Below, piece by piece: positions 10,536-20,000 of a stretch of DNA of 64,000 bases. Under the pieces are notes generated by a model. That model had not been told where the DNA came from. It worked only from the letters and a program-made list of their open reading frames with translations, and ran no database searches. Numbering within the stretch: the first letter of the stretch is position 1; each line of letters starts with the position of its first letter. The position numbers and the translations under genes are program-made. The DNA comes from Methylobacillus flagellatus (GTDB taxonomy: Bacteria > Pseudomonadota > Gammaproteobacteria > Burkholderiales > Methylophilaceae). Where the stretch lies: positions 186,001-250,000 of the forward strand of contig NZ_SCOU01000002.1 of assembly GCF_005502435.1 (NCBI RefSeq). The letters run 5' to 3'.

Positions 10536-11108
10536 ATGAAAACACCATTTCCATCCAACTGGGCGCTGGCACTGGGCCTGCTGATATTGCCATCGCTGGC
10601 GCTTGCCCACCCCGGACATGTGCTGGCCAGTGCCAATGCGGGTTTTCTGCACCCCTTCAGTGGCCTCGATCACCTGCTGGCCATGCTGGCGGTGGGCCTG
10701 TGGGCCGGGCGTCTGGGCGGCGCAGCACGCTGGCAATTGCCGTTGATGTTCATGGCGGTGATGATGCTAGGCGCGCTGACCGGCCTGGCAGGCAGCCCTC
10801 TGCCGGGTCTGGAAACCGGTATCGCCGCCAGTGTGCTGGCCCTGGGGCTCATCCTTGCCATGCGCCTGTCACTGCAGCGCCCCCTACAACTTGGCCTGGT
10901 CGGCCTGTTCGCGCTGCTGCATGGCTGGGCACACGGCGGCGAGCTGGGCGCACAGGCGGCGGCACTGGTGGGGATGTTGCTGGCAACAGGCTTGCTGCAC
11001 GGCATCGGCCTGCTGCTCGCGCATCAGCGCTTTGCGCTGGCAGAGACCCTGCAACGTACGCTGGGCGCAGTCATCGCCATGGCGGGCGCCTGGATGCTGC
11101 TGGCTTGA
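10536..11108 (+). CDS. ureJ: HupE/UreJ family nickel permease-like protein
   Basis: This is a small integral membrane protein of the HupE/UreJ family, which is associated with nickel uptake beside hydrogenases and ureases. The product is 190 residues, starting at ATG 10536 with AAAGG 8-10 nt upstream; the frame stays open upstream to 10440 but without homology. It has a cleavable-type signal (LPSLALAHPGH), the signature HPFSGLDHLLAMLAVG (residues 35-50) and the second motif LLHGWAHGGEL. Downstream position in the urease operon fits nickel supply. A 40-bp piece of its 3' end is repeated 208 bp downstream. Confidence 0.9.
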   Translation: MKTPFPSNWALALGLLILPSLALAHPGHVLASANAGFLHPFSGLDHLLAMLAVGLWAGRLGGAARWQLPLMFMAVMMLGALTGLAGSPLPGLETGIAASVLALGLILAMRLSLQRPLQLGLVGLFALLHGWAHGGELGAQAAALVGMLLATGLLHGIGLLLAHQRFALAETLQRTLGAVIAMAGAWMLLA

Positions 11109-11181
11109 CTGGATGTGTGAGGATGATTCTGTAGTTCGCTGCGCTTCAGTAAAATCACGGGGAAGGATGGGGTGATGAAAG

Positions 11182-11253
11182 GTAGGGCGGACTCGCTTTA
11201 GCACAGTCCGCCGAATCCAAGAATGCGGCGCACCGCAAGCGGGTGCGCCCTAC
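11182..11253. repeat. REP-like element: two hairpins with terminal inverted repeat GTAGGGCG/CGCCCTAC
   Basis: The element begins GTAGGGCG (11182-11189) and ends CGCCCTAC (11246-11253), an 8-bp perfect inverted repeat. Inside are two stems: GGCGGACT...AGTCCGCC on the left and GGCGCACC...GGTGCGCC on the right. This layout is typical of bacterial REP/BIME elements found between convergent genes. Only this copy was noticed in the window. Confidence 0.75.
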
Positions 11254-11254
11254 G

Positions 11255-11294
11255 CCCTGCAACGTACGCTGGGCGCAGTCATCGCCATGGCGGG
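11255..11294 (+). repeat. 40-bp exact duplication of the ureJ 3' region
   Basis: Bases 11255-11294 are identical to 11047-11086 inside ureJ (offset 208 bp). The copy starts 1 bp after the REP-like element and is flanked on both sides by near-identical 14-mers, gggtgcgccctacg at 11241-11254 and gggtgcgcccaacg at 11292-11305. This looks like a template-switch or microhomology-mediated copying event. The copy is not translated in a continuing frame. Confidence 0.85.
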
Positions 11295-11487
11295 TGCGCC
11301 CAACGTGCTGGCACATCTCGATGCGATGAGGAGGGCATTTTATTGCCCTGCGCGCCCAGATCATCATTACCACCTAGGCCATCTCGAATATCCAGATCCG
11401 TCATTCCGGCGTAGGCCTGCATCCAGGCAGTCAGGCTGAACCGTGCTGATAGCTGAGTCTAAAGCTGCAGCCTTGTCGTCGCGCAGG

Positions 11488-13008
11488 CTACCGAAACTCC
11501 GCCTGCATCAACTCACGTGTGATATCCCCATAGCCAGCCTGCACCAGCAGGGCACGCTCGATGTAGCGGCTGACCTGTGCGCGTAATTCGGGCACACGTG
11601 CAGCGTCCACAAACGTAGCCGGATATTTGAAACTCAGCCAGGCATACAGGCTGATGTCCTGGCTCAAGCGTTCGGCCCGTTCCAGATGTTGCGGCCCGGT
11701 GCCTGCCAGCCAATCCACATCGTCGGGCAAGAATCTGCGTGTGTGCGTGGCCACCGCTTTGAGGCAACTCAGGAAGTAATCCAGCTCGTGCGCCTTGTCC
11801 AGCGACACGGGCGCGCAGGCGAAGCGGAATTTGTCAGCCAGATCCAGTTGCGGTGCATGCAGGTCGATGAGCTGGCCCAGCGCGATCTGCACGCCTGCAC
11901 TGACATATTCGAACAGATTTCCTTTAGTCTGCCGCTCGCCGAAGCGTTCCAGCAGTTCACCGATGCGGCCGGTATGCAGGCGCGCCGAACTTTGTTCTAT
12001 GCTGCTCCACACAGGCGCTACCGGCAGACGCTGCAGCTCGCTGTGGTCGGAGGTGGTGAGCATGTGCTGCAGATGCAGCAGCTCGTCGTTCTCGAAGGCG
12101 GTCACGTAGCCGGTCGGATACAGGCCATAACGTCCGGCACGCCCGGCGATCTGGCGCGTCTCGGTGGGCCCCAGCAGGCGGCTCGCCACACCGTCGAACT
12201 TGTGCAGTGTGCTGAATACCACGCGGCGTATCGGCAGGTTCAAGCCCATGCCGATGGCATCGGTAGCCACCAGGATATCCGCTTCGCCCTCTGAAAAGCG
12301 CCGCGATTCGGTACGCCGCACTTCGGGCGACAGCGCACCGTAGATGGAGGCCACGCGCCAGCCCCATTGCCGCAGTCGTGCGCTCAGGGTCAGCACATCC
12401 TTGCGCGAGAAGGCGATCACCGCATCGCCTTTTTGCAGCTTGCCCTTCAGTGAAGCGCGACGATAGCGTGCTCCGCACAAGGCCTGTTCCTCCAGTTGCA
12501 GCGGCGTCATGCGTTCCAGCCGCGTGATGTCGTAGTGCTCACCCATGGCCTCGACCGCTTGCAGACACAGGTCGGTGACCGCATCCGAGCCGCAGACGAA
12601 CACCTGCCGGGCAGGCGCGCCAACCAGTGCCGCAGTCCAGGCGTGGCCACGCCCTTCATCCTGCAGCATCTGGATCTCGTCGATGATGGCCACGTCCACT
12701 ATCTGGTCGGCACGCATCATCTCCACCGTGCAGGCGGTGTGCCGCGCACCCGGGATCAGCTGGCGCTCTTCGCCTGTGACCAGATTGCAGGGCACCCCGG
12801 CGGCCAGCAGACGGTCACGCACTTCCATGGCCAGCAGGCGCAACGGCGCCAGATACACGCCGGAACCGGCTTGCTGCAGTACCTGCAGGGCATGGTAGGT
12901 CTTGCCGGAATTGGTCGGCCCCAGATGGAAATGCACATGCCGGCCCAGGCTGCGGGCAACCGGGAAACTGGCTGGGTAGGCGATTTCCGCAGCAAGAGGT
13001 TTAGTCAT
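11488..13008 (-). CDS. Suv3-like superfamily 2 RNA helicase
   Basis: This is a 506-residue DExH-type helicase of the SUV3 family, best known as the mitochondrial degradosome helicase and found in some proteobacteria. Walker A GPTNSGKT is at residues 30-37, motif II is DEIQ at 110-113 (instead of DEAD), and motifs V-VI are ATDAIGMGLNLPI and QIAGRAGRYG. The helical region after the RecA domains (about 330-470) fits the SUV3 C-terminal domain. A role in RNA turnover is expected but unproven. It is monocistronic and convergent to the urease cluster. Confidence 0.85.
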   Translation of the reverse strand: MTKPLAAEIAYPASFPVARSLGRHVHFHLGPTNSGKTYHALQVLQQAGSGVYLAPLRLLAMEVRDRLLAAGVPCNLVTGEERQLIPGARHTACTVEMMRADQIVDVAIIDEIQMLQDEGRGHAWTAALVGAPARQVFVCGSDAVTDLCLQAVEAMGEHYDITRLERMTPLQLEEQALCGARYRRASLKGKLQKGDAVIAFSRKDVLTLSARLRQWGWRVASIYGALSPEVRRTESRRFSEGEADILVATDAIGMGLNLPIRRVVFSTLHKFDGVASRLLGPTETRQIAGRAGRYGLYPTGYVTAFENDELLHLQHMLTTSDHSELQRLPVAPVWSSIEQSSARLHTGRIGELLERFGERQTKGNLFEYVSAGVQIALGQLIDLHAPQLDLADKFRFACAPVSLDKAHELDYFLSCLKAVATHTRRFLPDDVDWLAGTGPQHLERAERLSQDISLYAWLSFKYPATFVDAARVPELRAQVSRYIERALLVQAGYGDITRELMQAEFR

Positions 13009-13110
13009 GGTGGCGTGGTCTCAATCAGCTAAAGACCACAGTGATTGTAGAGGCTAACGCAGATTGCCTGGAAATACTCGATAACTAAAGTCTTGTAATC
13101 CTTACTTAAG

Positions 13111-13710
13111 CTAGAGTGCGTTTTTTGGCTCGCATTGCTTTAACACTTCTGACAGCAATCGGTCTTGCAATCGATGTACTGCGATATTGAATGTTGATAC
13201 GAACTCAGAGTTGCTCGTAGCCCAGTTTGCTTTAGTGCCATTAATACGGTAGTGGCGTATTTCTTCAGGGCGATCCCCTCTTTGTAGGCGCGCCGTGACG
13301 ACTAGCGTCGCATACATGTTAAGGCCGTGAAACCAGATATAGGCTTTTTTCAAATCCATCGATAGTACGGTGGCATCGGCTAATGGGTCTTGTACACCTT
13401 CAAACTCAGAAGTCGCTGTGAGTCCGACGCGCCTAAGATTCAACATACTTTCTTCTAGCCAGTCGACAACAGGTTGTTTGCTTACAATCGCATGGCCTCG
13501 AAAATTAGCGCCCAGCGTTTCCTTGTTGAGGCGTATGTCCATTGGTTTCTTGACGATCACATTGCAATTGACGGCTTTTGCATCCTCTATGGTTTTTCCT
13601 GGCTCATTAGCAGGTGGACCATATTTCAGATCTATCAGGGCCTCATCCAAAGCATAAGCGTTCGTAGTCAACAATATAGACAGCGCAATAATTAAAAACC
13701 GGAATGACAT
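13111..13710 (-). CDS. Exported protein of unknown function, YajG/ABC-auxiliary-like
   Basis: This 199-residue protein has a signal peptide (hydrophobic residues 4-20, cleavage near NAYA-LD). I do not recognise its family with confidence; the repeating beta-strand pattern with a mid-protein DLKKAYIWFHGLNMYATLVVTARLQR-like segment is reminiscent of YajG-like envelope lipoproteins, although no lipobox is present. Two Cys (one central, one near the C-terminus) could form a disulfide. It lies 14 bp downstream of another exported protein gene on the same strand, so the two form an operon. Base composition here is visibly more AT-rich than in the neighbours, suggesting transfer. Confidence 0.6.
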   Translation of the reverse strand: MSFRFLIIALSILLTTNAYALDEALIDLKYGPPANEPGKTIEDAKAVNCNVIVKKPMDIRLNKETLGANFRGHAIVSKQPVVDWLEESMLNLRRVGLTATSEFEGVQDPLADATVLSMDLKKAYIWFHGLNMYATLVVTARLQRGDRPEEIRHYRINGTKANWATSNSEFVSTFNIAVHRLQDRLLSEVLKQCEPKNAL

Positions 13711-13724
13711 GTTGTGATCCTTGA

Positions 13725-14591
13725 TTATTTAGGCAGGGAATAAAGCTCGCCATTTTCGGCGCGTATGATCTGTCGCTGATCTGTTTTCTCTACAACACGC
13801 CCCTTGAAAAAATAAGGGATTATTGTTGGTAAGGTGATCTTTACCTCCTCTTGCGAAGCTAGTTCAGTCATGATGATTTCCGTAGCAGGCATCTCGAGAT
13901 CACGCTTCAGCAGCGCGGCTATATCTTTGGCGGATTCCATGAAAGCCTGATCCAAGGCTTGATTGTTGTTTTCAGTCCATTTATCCAGAGGGTTGTCTCC
14001 AGAGACGGGTTGAGAAAGATAGTGGATGACGGTTTTATAGACTTTCTCAGGTTTGCTGCTCGCGACCATGCTGGTGCCAGTCGACACCATGATTTGACGG
14101 GAATCTTTGGAGAACGCATACCATACTTGGAACGCTATAAAGGCTTGATCCGGTTTGAGTGCGCTACGTTTTGATTCCATCCCCTCGTCCGAGGTCTGAC
14201 GTGGCGTCACGCTGATATCGAGTTTGGGTAAGCTGGTTTGATCTGCCATCGCAGCTTTGAACGCTTCGCCGAAACGTGTACGGAAATCAATAAAATCGGC
14301 TTTGTCATAAAAAGCATTTGCTGCTTCTTCCTGTTTGCTTTGTCTGGAAGCACTTATCGACGAGTCTATGAGTGCAAATAAAAGACCACCACCGGAGGCG
14401 GCTGCCATATTGCTGGGAATCGCTAGTACCAGTAGTTCGTCTTGTGGAATCTGGATCTGAAAGTCTACGTTCGAAATACTGGAGGTAACAGTCTTGTCCA
14501 AAGGAACTCTGCTGGGCCCAGTTGCACAAGCGCTGACCAACATCGACAGTATTAATATAAAAAACAAGCGTGGTAACGAAAATGTCGGCAT
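13725..14591 (-). CDS. Putative lipoprotein of unknown function
   Basis: This 288-residue protein has a type II signal with lipobox LVSAC (Cys at about residue 22), so it should be a membrane-anchored lipoprotein. A Gly/Ala-rich hydrophobic segment (MAAASGGGLLFALIDSS near residues 63-80) resembles a short membrane-inserting stretch. The remainder is mixed alpha/beta without recognised motifs. It is the first gene of a two-gene operon with the exported protein immediately downstream. The region is AT-richer than the flanks. Function is unknown; co-assembly of the two products in the envelope is plausible. Confidence 0.6.
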   Translation of the reverse strand: MPTFSLPRLFFILILSMLVSACATGPSRVPLDKTVTSSISNVDFQIQIPQDELLVLAIPSNMAAASGGGLLFALIDSSISASRQSKQEEAANAFYDKADFIDFRTRFGEAFKAAMADQTSLPKLDISVTPRQTSDEGMESKRSALKPDQAFIAFQVWYAFSKDSRQIMVSTGTSMVASSKPEKVYKTVIHYLSQPVSGDNPLDKWTENNNQALDQAFMESAKDIAALLKRDLEMPATEIIMTELASQEEVKITLPTIIPYFFKGRVVEKTDQRQIIRAENGELYSLPK

Positions 14592-14787
14592 AGTGGTTGG
14601 CCTGAATTAGAGGATGGGAGTCCGCATCTTGGGTGATTTAAAAGAGTATATTCAACGGTGTAGATACCCCGGGCAATTGCAAACACCGAAGCGTTGGTAC
14701 GTTTTGAATATACCTTCTCATTACGTTAGCCCACACTAACCCATTCGAATTAGTGACAGTTGTAGCACTAGCTGATAGGTAATCAGT

Positions 14788-16803
14788 TCAGTAGCTCAGC
14801 CGCACACTCACTCGCAGCATGCGCGGTTGTGCCGGATGGCTATGCAGGTCGGCCACACCGCCTGCTGCTTCGCCGGGCAGGCGCGACAGGTAAAAGTAGT
14901 CGATGTCGGAAACTTCGCGGTCGAACAGGTTGAGCACATCGACGGCGATGCCGAGTTGCGGGTTGATCTGATAGCCAACCCGGCTGTTGACCAGCAGTGC
15001 GCCCTCCGAGCGCACGCTGTTATCCTCGATCAGGGCGCGTGGGCCCAGATAACGCAAGCGCATGGCACCCGACCAGGGCCCGCGCTGTATGCGGTAGCCT
15101 AGCGAGGCGGTGCTTTCCACCGCGCCCGGGATGTGGTTCCCGTCGGCACTGGCATCCCGGAACCGGGCACGTGTCAGTGCCACATCGGCTTCAAGCTTCC
15201 CCCAGCGCCCCACTTGCAGCGCGTTGCTCCACTCCACCCCGACCCGGCGACTGGGTCGGCTGGCTTCGGTGGCGCCTGCGTCGCCGATGAACAGCAGTTC
15301 TGAATCCAGCTCCAGTTGAAACAACGCCAGCGTGCTTTGCCAGCCCGGCAGCCAGTGCGCGCGCAGGCCGACTTCCTGCCCCACCGCGCGCACCAGCGGA
15401 TCGACACGGGTGGCGGGGTCAGCCGTGCCTGGGTCTATGCGTATGGTGGAACCTCGGCCATCGTTGCTGTGAAAACCGCGCCCCCAGTTGGCATACAGCT
15501 CGCTGTCTGGCCCGGCGCGCCAGGCCAGACCGAGTTTGGGGCTGAGGATATGCGCCTGCTCGGTGCCGCTATTGGCGGCCAGGTCACTGTTCACGTTAAA
15601 CGCGTACTGATCTGCACGCAAACCGGTGATCACGCGCCAATTTGGTGCAATCGCCCAGCTGGATTGCCACCATAAACCTGCGCTGGCCTGTTTGACCTTG
15701 TCCTGTCGCACCGTGTCCAGGCGTGTCCGGTCGCGCGTGTGGTATAGCCCTACATTGCGGATGTCATCAAAGCGGGTCTGCAGGTCCACATCATGCAGGC
15801 CCTGTATGCCAAACAAGGGCTGATCCCAACCGTATTTGAGCTTGCCACCGTAGATGCGGCGCCGGTCCGCTTGTTCGAACTGGTCGCCGTTGACCGGGTC
15901 GTCAAGGAAATAAGTGAAGTTGGAGAACAGGTTGAGATGGCTGGAAACCGCATAAGCACTGGCTTGCCAGGGGCCATTGCGCCAGTCTGCCGACAGGCTG
16001 GTACGCTGCGTTTCGCCACCACTACTCTCGTCTATGCTGCCGAAGCGGCCGATCTGGCCGCTCTCCACTGCCCGCTGCGGCACCTGGTCGCTGGCATCCC
16101 AGTGGTTCTGGTAGGTCATGGCCAGGATGTCGAACCCTTGCGCTTGCGTGCCCTGACTGTAGCGCAACACCCCATTCAGTTTGCGCAGATCCTGCGGGTT
16201 GTCCCAGGGCCCATGGTCGCGTTGTAATTCCAGCGCATACAGCAGGTTGCCACCGGCTAGCGCGACGGAATCCGCATTTAGCAGGCGCTGGTACTGATTG
16301 GGACCCAGACTGATCTGGGCGATGCCTTGCGGCAGCGTGCGTGCATAACGGAGGCTGGCCGTGCCGGCGGCGGAGAAGTCGCCAGCCTCGGCATAGTAAG
16401 GGCCTTTGCGGTAGTGCAGGCCGCTGATCAGTTCCGGGATCAGCAGATTGGTATCGGTATAACCCTGGCCATGCGCATGCGTGGGCATGTTGAGCGGCAT
16501 GCCTTCCAGCCAGGTGGAGAAGTCGGTGCCGTGGTCCAGGTTGAAGCCGCGCAGGTAATACTGGTTGGCCTTGCCATCGCCCGAGTGCTGGCTGACCACC
16601 ATGCCCGGCGTGAGCTCCAGCACCTCGCCGGGGCGCGACAGTGGCAATTGACTGATGCGTGCCTGGCTGATGGTGCCTTCGCTGGCGCTTTCAGCCACCC
16701 CCAGCAGATTGTCGCGCTGGCTGGTGACCTTGACCGGCTCGGTCATGAGTTCGGCGTGTAGCGGGCTACTCAGCAACAGCAGCAGGCTGAGAGGTTTGTG
16801 CAT
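14788..16803 (-). CDS. TonB-dependent outer-membrane receptor
   Basis: This 671-residue protein has a signal peptide (to about residue 17, LHA), a TonB-box-like stretch (MTEPVKVTS, residues 20-28), a plug domain (RPGEVLELTPGMVVSQHSGDGKANQYYLRGFNLDHG) and a beta-barrel ending in an aromatic-terminated strand (RVSVRLSY). The plug has the conserved motif MPTHAHGQGYTDTNLLIPELI, typical of a TonB-receptor group of unknown substrate, and His residues there could bind metal. It is divergent from the sigma-54-controlled transporter-kinase and lies near a nickel-dependent urease, so a nickel or cobalt chelate is a reasonable guess, not a demonstrated one. Confidence 0.88.
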   Translation of the reverse strand: MHKPLSLLLLLSSPLHAELMTEPVKVTSQRDNLLGVAESASEGTISQARISQLPLSRPGEVLELTPGMVVSQHSGDGKANQYYLRGFNLDHGTDFSTWLEGMPLNMPTHAHGQGYTDTNLLIPELISGLHYRKGPYYAEAGDFSAAGTASLRYARTLPQGIAQISLGPNQYQRLLNADSVALAGGNLLYALELQRDHGPWDNPQDLRKLNGVLRYSQGTQAQGFDILAMTYQNHWDASDQVPQRAVESGQIGRFGSIDESSGGETQRTSLSADWRNGPWQASAYAVSSHLNLFSNFTYFLDDPVNGDQFEQADRRRIYGGKLKYGWDQPLFGIQGLHDVDLQTRFDDIRNVGLYHTRDRTRLDTVRQDKVKQASAGLWWQSSWAIAPNWRVITGLRADQYAFNVNSDLAANSGTEQAHILSPKLGLAWRAGPDSELYANWGRGFHSNDGRGSTIRIDPGTADPATRVDPLVRAVGQEVGLRAHWLPGWQSTLALFQLELDSELLFIGDAGATEASRPSRRVGVEWSNALQVGRWGKLEADVALTRARFRDASADGNHIPGAVESTASLGYRIQRGPWSGAMRLRYLGPRALIEDNSVRSEGALLVNSRVGYQINPQLGIAVDVLNLFDREVSDIDYFYLSRLPGEAAGGVADLHSHPAQPRMLRVSVRLSY

Positions 16804-16921
16804 GGCGTCCAGTGATCGTGAGCGGATGCCCAGACTTTAGCGAACACCATGCCAGCAGCAATACGTCAAATTGCGTACAGGCAGACAAGCTGCACTGCTT
16901 TAGGATACGGTGGGGTGCTTT

Positions 16922-16936
16922 TGGCACAGTTGTTGC
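16922..16936 (+). promoter_or_regulatory. Sigma-54 (RpoN) promoter upstream of the transporter-kinase
   Basis: TGGCAC (16922-16927), a 5-bp spacer and TTGC (16933-16936) match the RpoN consensus TGGCAC-N5-TTGC exactly, with the invariant GG and GC separated by 10 bp. Transcription would start near 16948, about 130 nt before the preferred start codon. RpoN needs an enhancer-binding activator, in nitrogen metabolism usually NtrC; I see half-site-like TGCACT (16891) and GGTGC (16914) but not a properly spaced NtrC dyad. Confidence 0.75.
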
Positions 16937-17081
16937 GCGTAGTTGTTGTGAATATCGATTTGAATGTTGATTTGAACGCGACTGAAACGTGTTTGCTTCA
17001 GCAAACGGTCGCACACGCCGATGTCCCGCTATTTCATTCCAACCAGCCATCAGAGCAGCACACGGAACACATTTGAACACG

Positions 17082-20000
17082 GTGAACGAACGACTGGACG
17101 TGGACGACCAGAATGCGCCGCAGCGCATCGTCAAGATCCGCCGCGACTATAACACTTGGGTCGCCAACGAGACGCTGGAGGATTTCGCCTTGCGTTTCAC
17201 GCCGCGCTCGTTCCGCAAATGGTCGATCTTTCGTGTGTCGAACACGGCATTCGGCGCCATCTCCTTTCTGGTGCTGGAAGCCATAGGCGGCACCATCGCC
17301 GTCAACTACGGCTTCATCAACGCGTTCTGGGCCATCCTCGCGGTGTCCATGATCATTTTCATGACCGGTCTGCCCATCAGCTACTACGCGGCCAAGTATG
17401 GCCTGGACATGGATTTGCTGACACGCGGGGCTGGCTTTGGTTATATCGGTTCCACCATCTCCTCGTTCGTGTACGCCTCGTTCACCTTCATCCTGTTCGC
17501 GCTGGAAGCGGCCATCATGGCCTATGCCCTGGAGCTGTATTTCGGCATGCCGCTGTACATAGGCTATCTGGTGTGTGCCCTGGTGGTGGTGCCGCTGGTC
17601 ACGCACGGGGTCACCCTGATCAGCCGCATCCAGATGATCACCCAGCCGATCTGGCTCACGCTGATGGCCTTGCCATTCATCTTCATCCTGTACAAAGACC
17701 CTGGCGTGCTGGACGGCTTGATGGGCTTTGCCGGCAAATCCGGCTATGACGATGGGTTCAATCTGTACATGTTCGGCACCGCCATGGCCATTGGCATGGC
17801 ACTCATCCCGCAGATCGGCGAGCAGGTGGATTTTCTGCGCTTCATGCCGGAGAAGACCACCCAGAACCGCTGGCGCTGGCATGCCGGGGTCCTGATCTCG
17901 GGGCCGGGCTGGATCTTCCTGGGCATGGCCAAGATGCTGGGCGGCGCGCTGCTGGCCTACATGGCGTTCACAGCCGGGCGCTCGGTAGAGGAGGCGGTCA
18001 ACCCCAACCAGATGTATCTGGTGGGGTTCAGCCAGGTGTTCTCCAACACGGAGCTGGTGCTGGCGGTGACGGTGTTCTTTGTGCTGCTATCTCAGCTCAA
18101 GATCAACATGACCAACGCCTACGCCGGTTCGCTGGCCTGGTCCAACTTCTTTGCGCGGCTCACCCACAGCCATCCTGGCCGCGTGGTGTGGGTGGTGTTC
18201 AACGCGCTGATCGCCATCATGCTCATGGAGCTGGATGTGTTCCAGGCGCTGGAACAGGTGCTGGGCCTGTATTCCAACGTGGCCATCTCCTGGATCACCG
18301 CCGTGGTGGCCGACCTGGTCATCAACAAGCCCTTGGGACTGAGCCCGAAAGGCATCGAATTCCGCCGCGCCTATCTGTACGACATCAACCCGGTGGGGGT
18401 GGGGGCCATGGCCATCGCCTCGCTGTTCTCGGTGCTAGCCTTCATCGGCACCTTCGGCATCGAGGCACAGGCGTTCTCGGCTTTCATCGCGCTGATCACG
18501 GCGCTGGTCACCTCACCGCTGATCGCCTGGTACACCAAGGGCAAGTATTACATCGCCCGCAAGCCGGTCAGCTACCAGCCGGGCAAGCGCACCGACAAGT
18601 GCAGCATCTGCGAGCGTGAATACGAGATCGACGACATCGCTTACTGCCCGGCCTATCAGGGCTCGATCTGTTCGCTGTGCTGTTGCCTGGACGCGCGTTG
18701 CAACGACGCCTGCAAACCCAATGCCCGCATCAGCCGGCAGTGGGAAACAGCCATGAAGAAGATCCTGCCGCGTTCGCTGTGGCGGTATCTGGACAGTGGC
18801 ATGGGGCATTACCTGCTGCTGATGGCGGTGACCCTGTCGCTGCTGGGCGCGATCTTCGGCCTGATCTACCTGCACGAATCGCTGACCTTGTCCGAGCATG
18901 CCAGCCAGCTGCTGCCGCAACTCAAGCTGGGCTACATGAAAGCCTTTGCGGCGCTGGTGCTGATCAGCGGCATCATCGCCTGGTGGCTGGTGCTCACCTC
19001 GGAAAGCCGGCGCGTGGCACAGGAAGAATCCAACCGGCAGACGCGGCTGTTGCAACGCGAGATCACCCTACACCGCCAGACCGATGCCGAGCTGCAACAG
19101 GCGCGTCTGGTGGCGGAGCAGGCCAATCAGGCCAAGAGCCGTTATATCACTGGCATCAGCCATGAACTGCGCACGCCGCTCAACAGCATCCTGGGTTACG
19201 CGCAGCTGCTCGATAACGACACCTCCATCAACGACAGCCGCATGCAGGGCATACGCGTCATCCGCCGTAGTGGTGAGCACTTGCTGTCGCTGATCGAAGG
19301 CACACTGGACATCGCACGCATCGAGGGCGGCAAACTCACCTTCGATACCCGGCCGCTGCGCTTCCCGGAATTCATCCAGCAGCTGGTCAGCATGTTCGAG
19401 CTGCAGGCGCGCAACAAGGGCATCACCTTCAATTACATCCTGAGTGGCGAGCTGCCGCGTGTGGTGCGTGCCGACCACAAGCGTCTGAGTCAGATCCTCA
19501 TCAACATCCTCGGTAATGCGGTCAAGTTCACGCGTCACGGCGGCGTGGTGTTCCGCGTCCACTATGCGCGCGAGATGATGGCCATCGAAGTGGAAGACAC
19601 CGGCCACGGCATACGCGAGAGCGAGCTGGAGCAGATCTTCGAGCCGTTCTCGCGCGGCAGTGCGGCCGAGAAGATAGGCGGCACCGGCCTGGGCCTCACC
19701 ATCAGCAAGATGCTCACTGAGCTGATGGGCGGTGAGCTCAGCCTGAAGAGTGAAGTGGGCAAGGGCACCACCTTCTATATCCGTCTGTTCCTGCCGCAAG
19801 TGCGTGTGGAGCACGATATCGAATCGGTGACGCCATTGCGGCCCATCGGTTACAAAGGCCCGCGTCGCCGCATCCTGGTGGTGGACAACGAGCCGGTGGA
19901 CCGCGAACTGATCATCAACATCCTGCAGCCGCTGGGCTTCGAGCTGGCCGAAGCGGCCACCGGACGTGACTGTTTGCAGATGTATACCGAGTTCCGCCCC

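Larger units (their letters stand above)
11109..11487. other. Intergenic region with REP-like element and ureJ fragment
   Basis: This 379-bp gap lies between ureJ and the convergent Suv3-like helicase. It holds a REP-like twin hairpin (11182-11253), a 40-bp exact copy of the ureJ 3' region (11255-11294) and otherwise no recognisable gene; open frames in it are short and without homology. The convergent arrangement suggests transcript 3' ends here. Confidence 0.7.

Noticed and set aside
16891-16919. NtrC binding dyad upstream of the transceptor sigma-54 promoter
   Set aside because: Half-sites TGCACT and GGTGC are present but separated by about 17 bp, and they lie too close to the -24 element.
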